Below, in pieces: positions 53,018 through 62,657 of a stretch of 64,000 nucleotides of DNA. The notes below the pieces were generated by a model, which searched no databases, was not told where the DNA came from, and saw nothing but the letters and a program-made list of their open reading frames with translations. Position 1 is the first letter of the stretch. Each line of letters starts with the position of its first letter. The translations under genes and the position numbers were made by a program. This stretch comes from Luteimonas sp. (lineage in GTDB: Bacteria; Pseudomonadota; Gammaproteobacteria; Xanthomonadales; Xanthomonadaceae), in assembly GCA_024707405.1 (NCBI GenBank), contig JANPZU010000001.1, positions 372,001-436,000 of the forward strand, written 5' to 3'.

Positions 53018-54475
53018 ATGCAAGGCGTCAAAGCGGGAACGTACAACGACAAGGTTGTCCGCCAATTCGCGGTCATGACCGTGGTCTGGGGCATCGTCGG
53101 CATGCTGGTGGGGGTGATCATCGCCGCCCAACTGTATTGGCCGGAGCTCACGGACGGCATTTCCTGGCTCAGCTATGGCCGCCTGCGGCCGCTGCACACC
53201 AACGCGGTGATCTTCGCGTTCGGCGGCTGCGCGCTGTTCGCGACCAGCCTGCACGTGGTGCAGCGCACCTGCCACGTCCGGCTGCTGTCGGACAAGCTGG
53301 CCGCCTTCGTGTTCTGGGGCTGGCAGCTGATCATCGTGCTGGCCGCGATCACCCTGCCGATGGGCCTGACCCAGGGCAAGGAGTACGCCGAGCTGGAATG
53401 GCCGATCGACATCCTGATCGCGGTCGTCTGGGTGGCCTACCTGGTGCTGTTCGTCGGCACCATCGCGATCCGCAAGGTCAAGCACATCTACGTGGCGAAC
53501 TGGTTCTTCGCCGCGTTCATCATCGCAGTGGCCCTGCTGCACATCGTCAACAATCTGTCGATGCCGGTGGGCCTGGGCAAGTCGTACAGCGTCTACACCG
53601 GCGCGGTCGATGCCATGGTGCAGTGGTGGTACGGACACAACGCGGTCGGCTTCTTCCTGACCGCCGGCTTCCTGGGGATGATGTACTACTACGTGCCCAA
53701 GCAGGCCGGTCGCCCGATCTACTCCTACCGCCTGTCGATCGTGCACTTCTGGGCGCTGATCGCGGTGTACATGTGGGCCGGCCCGCACCACCTGCAGTAC
53801 ACGGCCCTGCCCGACTGGGCGCAGTCGCTGGGCATGGTGTTCTCGCTGATCCTGCTGGCGCCCAGCTGGGGCGGCGCGATCAACGGCATCATGACCCTGT
53901 CTGGCGTGTGGCATAAGCTGCGCACCGACCCGATCCTGAAGTTCCTCATCGTCGCGCTGTCGTTCTACATGATCGCGACCTTCGAGGGGCCGATGATGTC
54001 GATCAAGACGGTCAACTCGCTCTCGCACTACACCGACTGGACGGTCGGCCATGTCCACGCCGGCGCACTGGGCTGGGTGGCGATGATCTCCATCGGCTCG
54101 ATCTACGCCCTGCTGCCGCGCATGCTCGGACTGCGCGAGATGTACTCGACCAAGTGGATCGACATCCACTTCTGGGTGCACACCATCGGCGTGGTGCTCT
54201 ACATCGCCTCGATGTGGATCGCCGGCGTGATGCAGGGCCTGATGTGGCGCGCCACCAATGACGACGGCACGCTGACCTACAGCTTCGTCGAGGCCCTCAA
54301 CGCCACCTACCCCTACTACCTCGTGCGCCTGATCGGTGGCGTGGTGGTGCTGGCCGGCATGCTGCTGATGGCCTGGAACGTGTGGAAGACCTACCAGCAA
54401 TCGAACGCCGTGGCCGCCGACCAGCCGGTGCTGCCGCCGGATCCGTCCAACGCCGTCGCAGGAGGCCAGGCATGA
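53018..54475 (+). CDS. ccoN: cbb3-type cytochrome c oxidase subunit I
   Basis: Catalytic subunit of the high-affinity terminal oxidase. The 485-residue protein has about 12 helices and the haem-copper ligands: [15 protein letters not shown] (low-spin haem His), [20 protein letters not shown] (CuB His and the cross-linked Tyr region), [16 protein letters not shown] (two CuB His), and [17 protein letters not shown] (haem ligands). An AGGGG-type ribosome site precedes ATG 53018. Upstream is a perfect FNR box. ccoO follows with ATGA overlap. Confidence 0.97.
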   Translation: MQGVKAGTYNDKVVRQFAVMTVVWGIVGMLVGVIIAAQLYWPELTDGISWLSYGRLRPLHTNAVIFAFGGCALFATSLHVVQRTCHVRLLSDKLAAFVFWGWQLIIVLAAITLPMGLTQGKEYAELEWPIDILIAVVWVAYLVLFVGTIAIRKVKHIYVANWFFAAFIIAVALLHIVNNLSMPVGLGKSYSVYTGAVDAMVQWWYGHNAVGFFLTAGFLGMMYYYVPKQAGRPIYSYRLSIVHFWALIAVYMWAGPHHLQYTALPDWAQSLGMVFSLILLAPSWGGAINGIMTLSGVWHKLRTDPILKFLIVALSFYMIATFEGPMMSIKTVNSLSHYTDWTVGHVHAGALGWVAMISIGSIYALLPRMLGLREMYSTKWIDIHFWVHTIGVVLYIASMWIAGVMQGLMWRATNDDGTLTYSFVEALNATYPYYLVRLIGGVVVLAGMLLMAWNVWKTYQQSNAVAADQPVLPPDPSNAVAGGQA

Positions 54476-55107
54476 GCGCCGGCAACAGCAATGCACACGA
54501 GAAGGTCGAGAAGAACATCGGCCTGATGGCAATCCTCATCGCAGTGGTGGTGTCCTTCGGCGGCCTCGCCGAGATCATCCCGCTGATGTACCAGGCCGAG
54601 GCGATCAAGCCACTGCCGGGCGTCAAGCCCTACCCCGCTCTGGAGCTGGCCGGCCGCGACGTGTACGTCCGCGAGGGTTGCTACAACTGCCACTCGCAGA
54701 TGGTGCGCACGCTGCGCTTCGAGTCCGAGCGTTACGGCCACTATTCGCTGGCGGGCGAATCGGTCTACGACCGTCCGTTCCAGTGGGGCAGCAAGCGCAC
54801 CGGGCCGGATCTAGCCCGCGTCGGCGGTCGTTACTCCGACGACTGGCACCGCGTCCACCTGATCAACCCGCGCGACGTGGTGCCCGAATCGAACATGCCG
54901 TCGTATCCGTGGCTGGCCGAACGTCCGGTCGACCGCGAGCAGACCGCACGCCGCATGCGCGCACTGCAACGCCTCGGCGATCCCTACTCAGACGACGAGA
55001 TTGCACAAGCGCCCGAACAACTCGTCGGCAAGACCGAACTCGACGCCGTGGTCGCCTATCTGCAGGGCCTCGGCAGGCATGCCCCCAAGGAGGGAGTCGA
55101 ACAATGA
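54472..55107 (+). CDS. ccoO: cbb3-type cytochrome c oxidase subunit II
   Basis: Membrane-anchored monohaem cytochrome c of the cbb3 complex. The 211-residue protein has an N-terminal helix (about 15-38), the haem-binding CYNCH motif (Cys70, Cys73, His74) and a later Met-ligand region ([17 protein letters not shown]). Its start overlaps the ccoN stop and its end overlaps ccoQ, so the operon is tightly coupled. Confidence 0.96.
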   Translation: MSAGNSNAHEKVEKNIGLMAILIAVVVSFGGLAEIIPLMYQAEAIKPLPGVKPYPALELAGRDVYVREGCYNCHSQMVRTLRFESERYGHYSLAGESVYDRPFQWGSKRTGPDLARVGGRYSDDWHRVHLINPRDVVPESNMPSYPWLAERPVDREQTARRMRALQRLGDPYSDDEIAQAPEQLVGKTELDAVVAYLQGLGRHAPKEGVEQ

Positions 55108-55244
55108 TTTCCGGCATCGTCACCGCCATCCTGCTGCTGGCTTTCATCGGCGGCTGGATCTGGGCCTGGAGCCCGAAGCGCAAACCCGAATTCGAGGCAG
55201 CCGCGCTGCTGCCGCTCGCCAATGACGAGGAGCAGGCCCCGTGA
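55104..55244 (+). CDS. ccoQ: cbb3-type cytochrome c oxidase subunit CcoQ
   Basis: A 46-residue protein with one membrane helix ([19 protein letters not shown]) followed by a charged tail ([16 protein letters not shown]), the usual CcoQ layout. It stabilises the oxidase. ATG 55104 overlaps the ccoO stop by four bases. Confidence 0.9.
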   Translation: MISGIVTAILLLAFIGGWIWAWSPKRKPEFEAAALLPLANDEEQAP

Positions 55245-56182
55245 TGAGCAATGCATGGTCCTGGTACGTCATCGCCATCGTCGCGCTGAACATCCTCGGC
55301 TGCGTCTGGCTGCTGTGGTGGACGGCCAAGCGCCGACCCGGCGACCCGAAGCCCGAGGACACCAGCCACGTCTGGGACGGCGACATCACCGAGTACAACA
55401 AGCCGTTGCCGAAGTGGTGGATCAACCTGTTCTACATCACCATCGTCTTCAGCGTCGGCTACCTGTTCTGGTACGGCGGCCTGGGCAACATCCCCGGCTA
55501 CAGCGGGTGGACCTCGACCGGCGAGCACGACGCCGACCGCGCCCGTCGCGACGCACTGCTGGAGGAAACCTTCGGCGTGTACGCCGGACAACCGCTGGCG
55601 CAACTGGCACATGACCCGCAGGCGCGCGAACTCGGCCGCTCGATCTTCGTCAACACCTGCGCGGCCTGCCACGGCTCGTCCGCGCAGGGAGCACCGGGTT
55701 ATCCCAACCTGACCGACGACATCTGGAACTGGGGCGGACAGCCCGAGGACATCCTGCACACCGTGCTCGACGGCCGCGAAGGCGTGATGCCGCCGCTGGG
55801 TACCGTCCTGAGCGGCATCGGCGGCGACGTGGCCATCACCCAGACGGCGGCCTACGTGCGCGCCCTGCGTTCCCCGGATCTGCAGCAGACACTGCGCACC
55901 GACCAGATGGCGGCGATCGGCGGCAAGTACTTCGATAGCCTGTGCATCGCCTGCCACGGCCCGGACGGCAAGGGTAACCAAGCCCTGGGGGCGCCCGACC
56001 TGACGGTGGGCAGCTCGATGTATCCCAATACGATCGACAGCATCCGCACCACCATCATCGACGGCCGCCACGGCATCATGCCCGCCCACCGTGGACTGCT
56101 CGGCGAAACCCGTTCGCGCCTGGTTGCGGCCTACGTCTGGTCGTTGTCCAATCCAGCGGAGTCCACACCGGCCGGGCAGTGA
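55244..56182 (+). CDS. ccoP: cbb3-type cytochrome c oxidase subunit III (dihaem)
   Basis: A 312-residue membrane-bound dihaem cytochrome c that passes electrons into the cbb3 oxidase. Two N-terminal helices (about 7-26 and 60-78) precede two CxxCH sites: CAACH (Cys139-His143) and CIACH (about residue 234). Met-ligand segments (GVMPPLG and GIMPAHRG) follow. ATG 55244 shares a base with the ccoQ stop; a GTG at 55241 is the alternative. Confidence 0.96.
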   Translation: MSNAWSWYVIAIVALNILGCVWLLWWTAKRRPGDPKPEDTSHVWDGDITEYNKPLPKWWINLFYITIVFSVGYLFWYGGLGNIPGYSGWTSTGEHDADRARRDALLEETFGVYAGQPLAQLAHDPQARELGRSIFVNTCAACHGSSAQGAPGYPNLTDDIWNWGGQPEDILHTVLDGREGVMPPLGTVLSGIGGDVAITQTAAYVRALRSPDLQQTLRTDQMAAIGGKYFDSLCIACHGPDGKGNQALGAPDLTVGSSMYPNTIDSIRTTIIDGRHGIMPAHRGLLGETRSRLVAAYVWSLSNPAESTPAGQ

Positions 56183-56478
56183 TGACCGATTTCAGCGAAC
56201 CGCGTTTCGACCACCCGCCGCGCCCCATGGCGCAGCGGGTTGGTGCGATCCTGTGGCCGAGCTTCTTCGCCGCGGGCGTCTGCACGATGGTGTTCTTCGC
56301 CTTCGTCGATCCGCTGGAGCTGCGCGACGCGACATTCCCCGACCTCCCGCTCACGCGGGAGGCCGGCTACACGCTCGGGTTCTTCATGTTCTGGCTGGCC
56401 ACCGCGTCGTCGAGCCTGTTCACCTGGATCCTGTTGCGGCCGTCGAGCCGGTTCAACCGCGCACTGCCGCCGGACTGA
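56182..56478 (+). CDS. Small two-helix membrane protein in the cco operon
   Basis: A 98-residue protein with two predicted membrane helices (ILWPSFFAAGVCTMVFFAFV; GFFMFWLATASSSLFTWILL) joined by an acidic loop. I do not recognise a characterised family. It begins on the last base of the ccoP stop (GTG 56179 is an alternative), which indicates coexpression with the oxidase. A role in cbb3 assembly or stability is inferred from position. Confidence 0.7.
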   Translation: MTDFSEPRFDHPPRPMAQRVGAILWPSFFAAGVCTMVFFAFVDPLELRDATFPDLPLTREAGYTLGFFMFWLATASSSLFTWILLRPSSRFNRALPPD

Positions 56479-56681
56479 AACGACCAGGCATGGCAACGGC
56501 GTGGGACATTCTGTCGCTTTCGCTCCGCGGGGATGTCCGCATACTGTCGGGCGCAAAGTGACTTTCCACCTCCAGCCACACCGCGCCGCGGCCCGGTGGA
56601 GCCATTCGCCATGACGCCTTTCGCGCCTCCACGTCCGGACAAACCTCCCTTGCCCTTGCCTCGCCGCACGGGAGGTCGTGC

Positions 56682-58237
56682 GTGAGCGAGCGCCGGATCC
56701 CGCTGGACGTCGTGGACGAGCTCGGCAACTCGTACTACGTCAAGGAACGCAAGGTCTATCCGCGCGACGTGGCCGGTACCTTCAACCGCCTGCGCGTGGC
56801 CGCGGTGTTCTGGTTGCTGGGCATGTTCTACGTGTTCCCCTGGCTGCGCTGGGATGGCCGCCAGGCCGTGCTGTTCGACCTGCCTGCACGCAAGTTCCAC
56901 GTCTTCGGGCTGACCTTCTGGCCGCAGGATTTCCTGTTCCTGGCGCTGCTGCTGATCATCGCGGCGATGGCGCTGTTCTTCTTCACTGCGCTGGCCGGGC
57001 GCCTGTTCTGCGGTTACGCGTGTCCGCAGACGGTGTGGACGGAAGTCTTCCTGTGGATGGAACGCTGGACGGAAGGCGATCGCGCCAAGCGCATCAAGCT
57101 CGATGCATCGCCCTGGAATCGTGACAAGATCCTGCGCAAGTGCGCCAAGCACGTGCTGTGGGCGCTCTTTGCGCTGTGGCAACCGGCTTCACCTTCGTGG
57201 GCTTCTTCACCCCGATCACCGATCTCACCACTCGCCTGTTCTCGGTTTCATGGGGCGGATGGGAGACGTTCTGGGCCCTGTTCTACGCGTTTGCCACATG
57301 GGGCAACGCCGGCTTCCTGCGCGAGCAGGTGTGCAAGTACATGTGTCCCTATGCACGCTTCCAGAGCGCGATGTTCGATCGCAACACGCTCATCATTGCC
57401 TACGATCCGCTGCGCGGCGAACCGCGCGGCCCGCGCAAGCGCGGCCTAGGCAGCGTGCTCGAACGCGGCCGCGGCCTGCTCGACAAGGTGCTGGCCTACG
57501 ACTATGTGTTCCGCGCCGGCAGGCATCCGTCCGCCGCCACGCAGGCGGCCCATGCAAAGAGCACGGTCACCTGGGATGGCGATCTCGGCGACGTGCAGCC
57601 GCTGCCGAAGTTCGCCGCAGAAGAACTGGGCGACTGCATCGATTGCACGATCTGCGTGCAGGTCTGTCCGACCGGCATCGACATCCGCAATGGCCTGCAG
57701 TACGAGTGCATTGCCTGCGGTGCCTGCATCGACGCCTGCGACGAGGTGATGGCGAAGGTCGGCTATCCGAAGGGACTGATCCGCTACGACACCCAGAACG
57801 GTATCGACGGCAAGGGCACCAAGGTGCTGCGTCCGCGCATCTTCGTCTACGGCATCCTGTTGCTCGGATTCATGGCCGCATGGGCGGTGGGCGTCGGCAC
57901 GCGCGACGACCTGATCGTCGAAGCGCTGCGCGATCGCAACGCGCTGTACCGCGAAACCGCGGATGGCGGCATCGAGAACGGCTACACGCTCAAACTGGTC
58001 AACAAGTCCGACAGCGACCGTGCGTTCCGCATCACCGTGGAAAGCGAGGCAGCGGCCATCGAACTGCGCGACAATGACGTTCCCGTGCATGCGAAGGCAG
58101 GCTCCGTCATCTCGGTGCCGGTGATCGTGGTCTCGCGCGATGGCGTGTCCGGGCGCAAGGAAGTCCGCTTCGTGGTCGAAAGCGAAGACGGAACGACCCG
58201 CCAGGTAGTCGACAGCAGTTTCTTCGGACCGATGTGA
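56682..58237 (+). pseudogene. ccoG: cbb3 assembly factor CcoG, split by a frameshift (possibly sequence error)
   Basis: Membrane ferredoxin-like protein for copper handling in cbb3 oxidase assembly. The N-terminal part from GTG 56682 (VKERKVYPRDVAGTFNRLRV; LFCGYACPQTVWTEVFLWME) is in one frame. From about 57175 the protein continues two frames away (ATGFTFVGFFTPITDLTTRL; two ferredoxin clusters CIDCTICVQVCPTGID and CIACGACIDACDEVM; a C-terminal Ig-like domain). Adding one G at TGGCAACC (about 57177-57184) restores KHVLWALFALWATGFTFVG and a full-length protein. All ligands on both sides are kept, so the break is recent or an error. Confidence 0.9.
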
Positions 58238-58737
58238 TGACCGACAACGAAAAAAAGCCCTTCTGGAAAGTCCCGATGATGTGGCTGGTGATCGGCCTGC
58301 CGCTGATGTCGGTGGTGGCCGGCATCTCGCTGCTGGTCATCGCCATCCGCAGCGGCGGCGCCGACGTGGTGCGCGACGACGTTCAGCGCGTCTCGCAGAT
58401 CCAGACCACCGACCTCGGGCCCGACGAACGGGCGCGTGAGTTGAACCTCAGCGCCGTGCTGCGCACCGACGAAGGCGTGATCCAGGTGATCCCGGCGACC
58501 GGCGAGTTCGACAAGCGCGCCACGCTGCGCGTGACGCTGGCCCACCCCACCCGCGCCACCGAGGATCTCCAGGTCGAGCTTACCCCCGCGCCCGTGGGCT
58601 GGAGCGCGGCGCTCGAACTCGACGACAGCCATGACTGGATCGTTGAGCTCGTGCCGGCCGACGGCACATGGCGCCTGCGCGGCCGCATGCCGCGCGAGCA
58701 ACACGCGATCCGGCTGGCGCCGTCGCTGGCACGATAA
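58237..58737 (+). CDS. FixH family protein (CcoH)
   Basis: A 166-residue membrane protein of the FixH/CcoH group, which assists cbb3 oxidase assembly together with the copper ATPase. An N-terminal helix (about 15-37: MMWLVIGLPLMSVVAGISLL) is followed by a periplasmic beta-rich domain (RATLRVTLAHPTRATEDLQV; WSAALELDDSHDWIVELVPA). The start overlaps the ccoG stop (TGATG). The gene order ccoG-fixH-ccoI-ccoS is the standard assembly cluster. Confidence 0.88.
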   Translation: MTDNEKKPFWKVPMMWLVIGLPLMSVVAGISLLVIAIRSGGADVVRDDVQRVSQIQTTDLGPDERARELNLSAVLRTDEGVIQVIPATGEFDKRATLRVTLAHPTRATEDLQVELTPAPVGWSAALELDDSHDWIVELVPADGTWRLRGRMPREQHAIRLAPSLAR

Positions 58738-58746
58738 CCTCCGGTC

Positions 58747-61125
58747 ATGCACGCCGCGGCCCAAGCGACCGCCTGCCACCACTGCGGCGAGCCCCTCCCG
58801 GCCAATGCGGTCGTGGCCGACGACCACGATGGGCCGCACGGCTATTGCTGCGAAGGCTGCGCGGCTGCCGCACGCTGGATCCGCGATGCCGACCTCGGCG
58901 ATTACTACCGCTTGCGCACCGCCACCGCTGGTCGCGTCGGCACCGATGACATCGACCTGTCGGCGTGGGATCGCGAAGACCTGCTGCGCGAACATGCGCA
59001 CGCGGTCGAGGGCGGTCGCCGCATCACGTTGCTCACCGACGGGATGCGCTGCGCGGCCTGCGCGTGGCTGATCCAGAAGGCGTTGATGCGCGAGCCAGGC
59101 GTGGCCGATATCACCGCCAACGCAGTCACCGGCCGCATCCGCATCGAATGGGATCCCGCACGGACGCCTCTGTCGCATGTGCTGCAACGTCTGGCATCGC
59201 TGGGCTATCGCCCCTACCTCGCCGGTGGCGATGCCCGCGAACGCGCGCGCATCACCGAGCGCAACCGCTGGCTGCTGCGCATCGGCATCGCCGGCCTCGG
59301 CACGCTTCAGGGCATGATGATGGCCGAGGCGCTGTACCTGGATTTCGACAACCAGATGCCACCGGCGACGCGGGATTTCTTCCGCTGGATCGCCTTCCTC
59401 ATCACCACGCCGGTGGTGTTCTATTCCGGCTGGCCATTCCTGGCCGGCATGTGGCGCGAACTGCGCACGCGGCACGTCGGCATGGATACGCTGATCGCCA
59501 CGTCCACCCTGCTCGCCTACTTCGCCAGCCTCTACGAGACGCTGCGCGGCGGCCTGCACGTCTGGTACGACGCGGCGGTGATGTTCGTGTTCCTGCTCCT
59601 GCTGGCGCGCATGCTGGAACAGCGCGCGCGCAACGTCGCCAGCGCGCAGGTCGATGCGCTGGCACGTGCACGGCCCGCGTTCGCCACGCGCGAGACTGCC
59701 GACGGCCGTCGCGAAACCGTGCCGCTGTCGGAGCTGGCGGTCGGCGACGTGGCCTGCATCGCCGCCGGAGAATCGGTACCCGCCGATGGCGTGCTGCTCG
59801 ATGCCGATGCATGGTTCGAGGAATCGTTGCTGACCGGCGAATCGCAGCCGGTGCGCAAGTCGGCTGGCGACGTGGTGTATGCCGGCACCGTGAATCGCGA
59901 ATCGCCTGCACGTGCACGCATCACCTGCACCGGCCAGGATACGCGGCTGTCGCAACTCACGCGGCTGGTCGAGGATGCGCAATCGCACCGTCCACGGCTG
60001 GCACGCATCGCCGATGGCATCGGCAGCCGCTTCGTCATCGGCCTGTTGCTGGTCGCGGTGGCGGTGTACGCAGGCTGGCGCATGTACGATCCCTCGCGCG
60101 CATTCGAAGTCACGCTCGCGCTGCTGGTCATCAGTTGCCCGTGCGCGTTGTCGCTCTCGGTGCCGACGGCACTGGCCGCGGCGCACGGCGCGCTGGCCCG
60201 GCTGGGCGTGCTGGCCACGCGTGCCGACGCACTGGAGACCCTGGCCGGCGCGACCGACATCGTCTTCGACAAGACCGGCACCCTGAGCAGCGACCGGCCC
60301 ACGCTGGCCTCGATCGAAGCCTTCGACGGTTTCGATCGCGACCTGGCGCTGCACATCGCCGCCGCACTGGAACGCGACGCCAACCATCCGCTCGCCACGG
60401 CGTTCGCGCATGTCGATGCTGTCCATGCCGCAAGCAACGTGAACACTGTCACCGGACAGGGCGTCGAAGGCGTGGTCGACGGTCGCCGCTGGCGCATCGG
60501 TCGTGCCGACTTCGCTGCCGGGCATGACGACGACGGCGCGATCTGGCTGGGTGACGGGCAACAAGCGGCGGCACGCTTCACACTGCACGAAACGATCCGT
60601 GCCGATGCCGGACAGGCGCTCGCCTCTCTGGACGCGCTTGGTTTGAGCACGCACCTGTCCAGTGGCGATGCACGCGAGGCGGTCGCCACATTCGCCAGTC
60701 GCCTCGGCATCGCTGGCGCGCACGCACGGCAACGCCCGGAGGACAAGCTGGCGTTCGTGCGGAGCCTGCAATCGGAAGGCCGCGTGGTGGCGATGGTCGG
60801 CGATGGCCTCAACGATGCGCCGGTACTTGCAGGCGCGGACGTGTCGCTGGCCATGGACAGCGGCGCGGCACTCGCGCAACGCGCCGCCGACCTGGTGATG
60901 ACCGGGCCGACGCTGTCACGCATCCCGGCCGCGATCACGGTGGCGCGGCGCACCCGCACGGTGATCCGCCAGAACCTGGGATGGGCACTGGGCTACAACC
61001 TGCTCGCGATCCCGCTGGCCGCCGCTGGCCTGGTCACGCCGTGGATCGCGGCGCTGGGCATGGCAGGATCGTCGCTGGTGGTGACGCTCAACGCGTTGCG
61101 CCTGACCCGGAGCACGACGCCATGA
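58747..61125 (+). CDS. ccoI: Copper-translocating P1B-type ATPase for cbb3 assembly
   Basis: A 792-residue ATPase that exports copper for insertion into cbb3 oxidase. It has an N-terminal Cys-rich metal-binding segment (CHHCGEP...YCCEGC), a heavy-metal-associated domain with GMRCAACAW (Cys102, Cys105) and eight membrane helices. The copper-site CPC is at residues 464-466 (ISCPCALSLS), with actuator TGES, phosphorylation motif DKTGT (Asp508) and hinge GDGLNDAP. The doubled N-terminal Cys region is typical of the FixI/CcoI branch. It overlaps ccoS by four bases. Confidence 0.95.
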   Translation: MHAAAQATACHHCGEPLPANAVVADDHDGPHGYCCEGCAAAARWIRDADLGDYYRLRTATAGRVGTDDIDLSAWDREDLLREHAHAVEGGRRITLLTDGMRCAACAWLIQKALMREPGVADITANAVTGRIRIEWDPARTPLSHVLQRLASLGYRPYLAGGDARERARITERNRWLLRIGIAGLGTLQGMMMAEALYLDFDNQMPPATRDFFRWIAFLITTPVVFYSGWPFLAGMWRELRTRHVGMDTLIATSTLLAYFASLYETLRGGLHVWYDAAVMFVFLLLLARMLEQRARNVASAQVDALARARPAFATRETADGRRETVPLSELAVGDVACIAAGESVPADGVLLDADAWFEESLLTGESQPVRKSAGDVVYAGTVNRESPARARITCTGQDTRLSQLTRLVEDAQSHRPRLARIADGIGSRFVIGLLLVAVAVYAGWRMYDPSRAFEVTLALLVISCPCALSLSVPTALAAAHGALARLGVLATRADALETLAGATDIVFDKTGTLSSDRPTLASIEAFDGFDRDLALHIAAALERDANHPLATAFAHVDAVHAASNVNTVTGQGVEGVVDGRRWRIGRADFAAGHDDDGAIWLGDGQQAAARFTLHETIRADAGQALASLDALGLSTHLSSGDAREAVATFASRLGIAGAHARQRPEDKLAFVRSLQSEGRVVAMVGDGLNDAPVLAGADVSLAMDSGAALAQRAADLVMTGPTLSRIPAAITVARRTRTVIRQNLGWALGYNLLAIPLAAAGLVTPWIAALGMAGSSLVVTLNALRLTRSTTP

Positions 61126-61331
61126 GGATCCTGCTGTTGCTCGTCCCGATCAGCCTGGTGCTGCTGGGATTCGCATTCTGGGCGTTCATCTGGGCGGTCA
61201 GGCGCGGCCAGTTCGAAGACCTCGATACGCCTGCGCTCGACATCCTGGCCGAGGACGAGCGCGAGCAACCAGTGAAGGCGATGCAGGACAAGGCCATCCC
61301 TCGCCCGCCTTCGCCTCCCGATGCCGATTGA
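61122..61331 (+). CDS. ccoS: cbb3 oxidase maturation protein CcoS
   Basis: A 69-residue protein with one membrane helix (LLLVPISLVLLGFAFWAFIW) and the family continuation AVRRGQFEDLDTPALDILAED. It is needed for haem and copper insertion into cbb3 oxidase. ATG 61122 overlaps the ccoI stop, and its end overlaps the next gene by 11 bases. Confidence 0.93.
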   Translation: MRILLLLVPISLVLLGFAFWAFIWAVRRGQFEDLDTPALDILAEDEREQPVKAMQDKAIPRPPSPPDAD

Positions 61332-62046
61332 CTGGCTCGTCCTGCTGGCGGCGCTGACCAGCGGATTGCTGGGCGGGCTGCATTGCCTGGCGATGTGCGG
61401 CGGCATTGCCACCGGCTTCTCCGCAGCATCGCCGGGGCACGGCTGGACGGCGGCGATCCAGCTCAACCTCGGACGGGTCGGCGGCTACGTCCTGGCCGGC
61501 GCCATCGTCGGCCTGTTCGGCCACGGGCTGCTGTCGGTGTTGCGTGATCCGTGGATCGGCATCGCCTTGCGCATGCTGGTCGGCGTTGCGCTTGTGGTCG
61601 TCGCGCTGCGACTGTTCGGCGTGCGTGCCCTGCCCGGCTTGCTCGCGCGCCCGGGCACGCGGGCGTGGGCATGGCTGTCGCCGCTGCAACGCCGGCTACT
61701 GCCGGCCAATACCGCGCCGCGTCGCATCGCCGCGGGCATGCTGTGGGGCTGGCTGCCCTGCGGCCTGAGCTTCAGCCTGCTGACCGTGGCATGGATGCAG
61801 GCCGATCCGCGCAACAGCGCGCTGACCATGCTCGCCTTCGGCCTCGGCACGCTGCCGGTGATGCTGCCGCTGACCTGGTCGGGACAGCGCGTGGGGCGTT
61901 GGCTGCAACGCCCGGGGCTGCGCACCACCGCAGGAGGCTTCATCCTCGTGCTTGGCCTGCTCACCATCGCCGCGCCCTGGCTGATGCAGGTGCCGGCGCT
62001 GCACGACGTGCTTGCGGCACTGGGATGCCAGCCGCTGCCGCGATAG
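61321..62046 (+). CDS. SafE/UreH-like membrane protein of the cco assembly cluster
   Basis: A 241-residue protein with about six to seven helices and the conserved HCLAMCGGI motif near residue 21, which could bind copper. It also has the GWLPCGLSFSLLTVAWMQA motif. Proteins of this sulfite-exporter/UreH-like group regularly follow ccoS and are linked to copper delivery for cbb3 oxidase. The name alone does not show sulfite transport. The 11-base overlap with ccoS indicates coexpression. Confidence 0.85.
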   Translation: MPIDWLVLLAALTSGLLGGLHCLAMCGGIATGFSAASPGHGWTAAIQLNLGRVGGYVLAGAIVGLFGHGLLSVLRDPWIGIALRMLVGVALVVVALRLFGVRALPGLLARPGTRAWAWLSPLQRRLLPANTAPRRIAAGMLWGWLPCGLSFSLLTVAWMQADPRNSALTMLAFGLGTLPVMLPLTWSGQRVGRWLQRPGLRTTAGGFILVLGLLTIAAPWLMQVPALHDVLAALGCQPLPR

Positions 62047-62053
62047 GCCAGGC

Positions 62054-62506
62054 TCAACCGGCTGGCGTGGATCCGCACATGCCGTCATGCGCACGCGGGC
62101 CGTCACGGCGCACCCGCAACGCTTCCTCGTAGCGCTCGAACAGGGTCACCGCCAGCCGCCGCGCCGACTCGTCGGCCAATTGCCGCATGCGTGGATTGTC
62201 CAGTTCCGAGGTGGTCTGCGTGAACAACGCCAGCCAGCGCTCGAACGCCGACACGCCCAGTTCCGGCAAGGCGTTGTGGCGCTGCACCGGCGCACCGCTG
62301 AAACGACGCGTGCCACGCAGCATCGCCGACCAGAAATCGACCAGATTGGCCAGGTGCACGGGCCAGTCATCCACGTGCCGTTCGAAAATCGGGCCCAGCA
62401 GTTCGTCCCGCCGCGCACGCGCATAGAACGCATGCACGAGCCGCGTCACCTCTTCTTCGCTGCACAGGCTTGGGCCGGGCATGGGGGCGTCGTGGCAGGT
62501 GCTCAT
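62054..62506 (-). CDS. Group III truncated haemoglobin
   Basis: A 150-residue globin of the truncated group III type: VTRLVHAFYARARRDELLGP, WPVHLANLVDFWSAMLRGTR, proximal His in QRHNALPELGV (His77), then FERWLALFTQT. Such globins bind O2 or NO and often occur with respiratory genes in microaerobic bacteria. ATG 62506. It is convergent with the SafE-like gene and divergent from azurin, so it may share the FNR-type site at 62572. Confidence 0.9.
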   Translation of the reverse strand: MSTCHDAPMPGPSLCSEEEVTRLVHAFYARARRDELLGPIFERHVDDWPVHLANLVDFWSAMLRGTRRFSGAPVQRHNALPELGVSAFERWLALFTQTTSELDNPRMRQLADESARRLAVTLFERYEEALRVRRDGPRAHDGMCGSTPAG

Positions 62507-62571
62507 GTCGTGGGGTCATCTGGGGTGTGAATGGATGGCCGCCATCGTGCCATCGGGTTTCCGCGATGCGG

Positions 62572-62585
62572 ATGATCCAGATCAA
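62572..62585. promoter_or_regulatory. FNR-type site between truncated haemoglobin and azurin genes
   Basis: ATGATCCAGATCAA, one mismatch to TTGAT-N4-ATCAA, centred 79 bases before the azurin ATG. Its position would allow control of azurin and possibly of the divergent globin. Confidence 0.68.
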
Positions 62586-62657
62586 GGTGCGTGGCCGCGC
62601 ATGTCGCGATCATGTCGCCAGACCAGACGACATCCGATCCGGAGTGGAGGCAACACC

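Noticed and set aside
57982-60879. Open frame of 965 codons on the minus strand
   Set aside because: Antisense to fixH and ccoI, which have full motif sets; no recognisable protein sequence.
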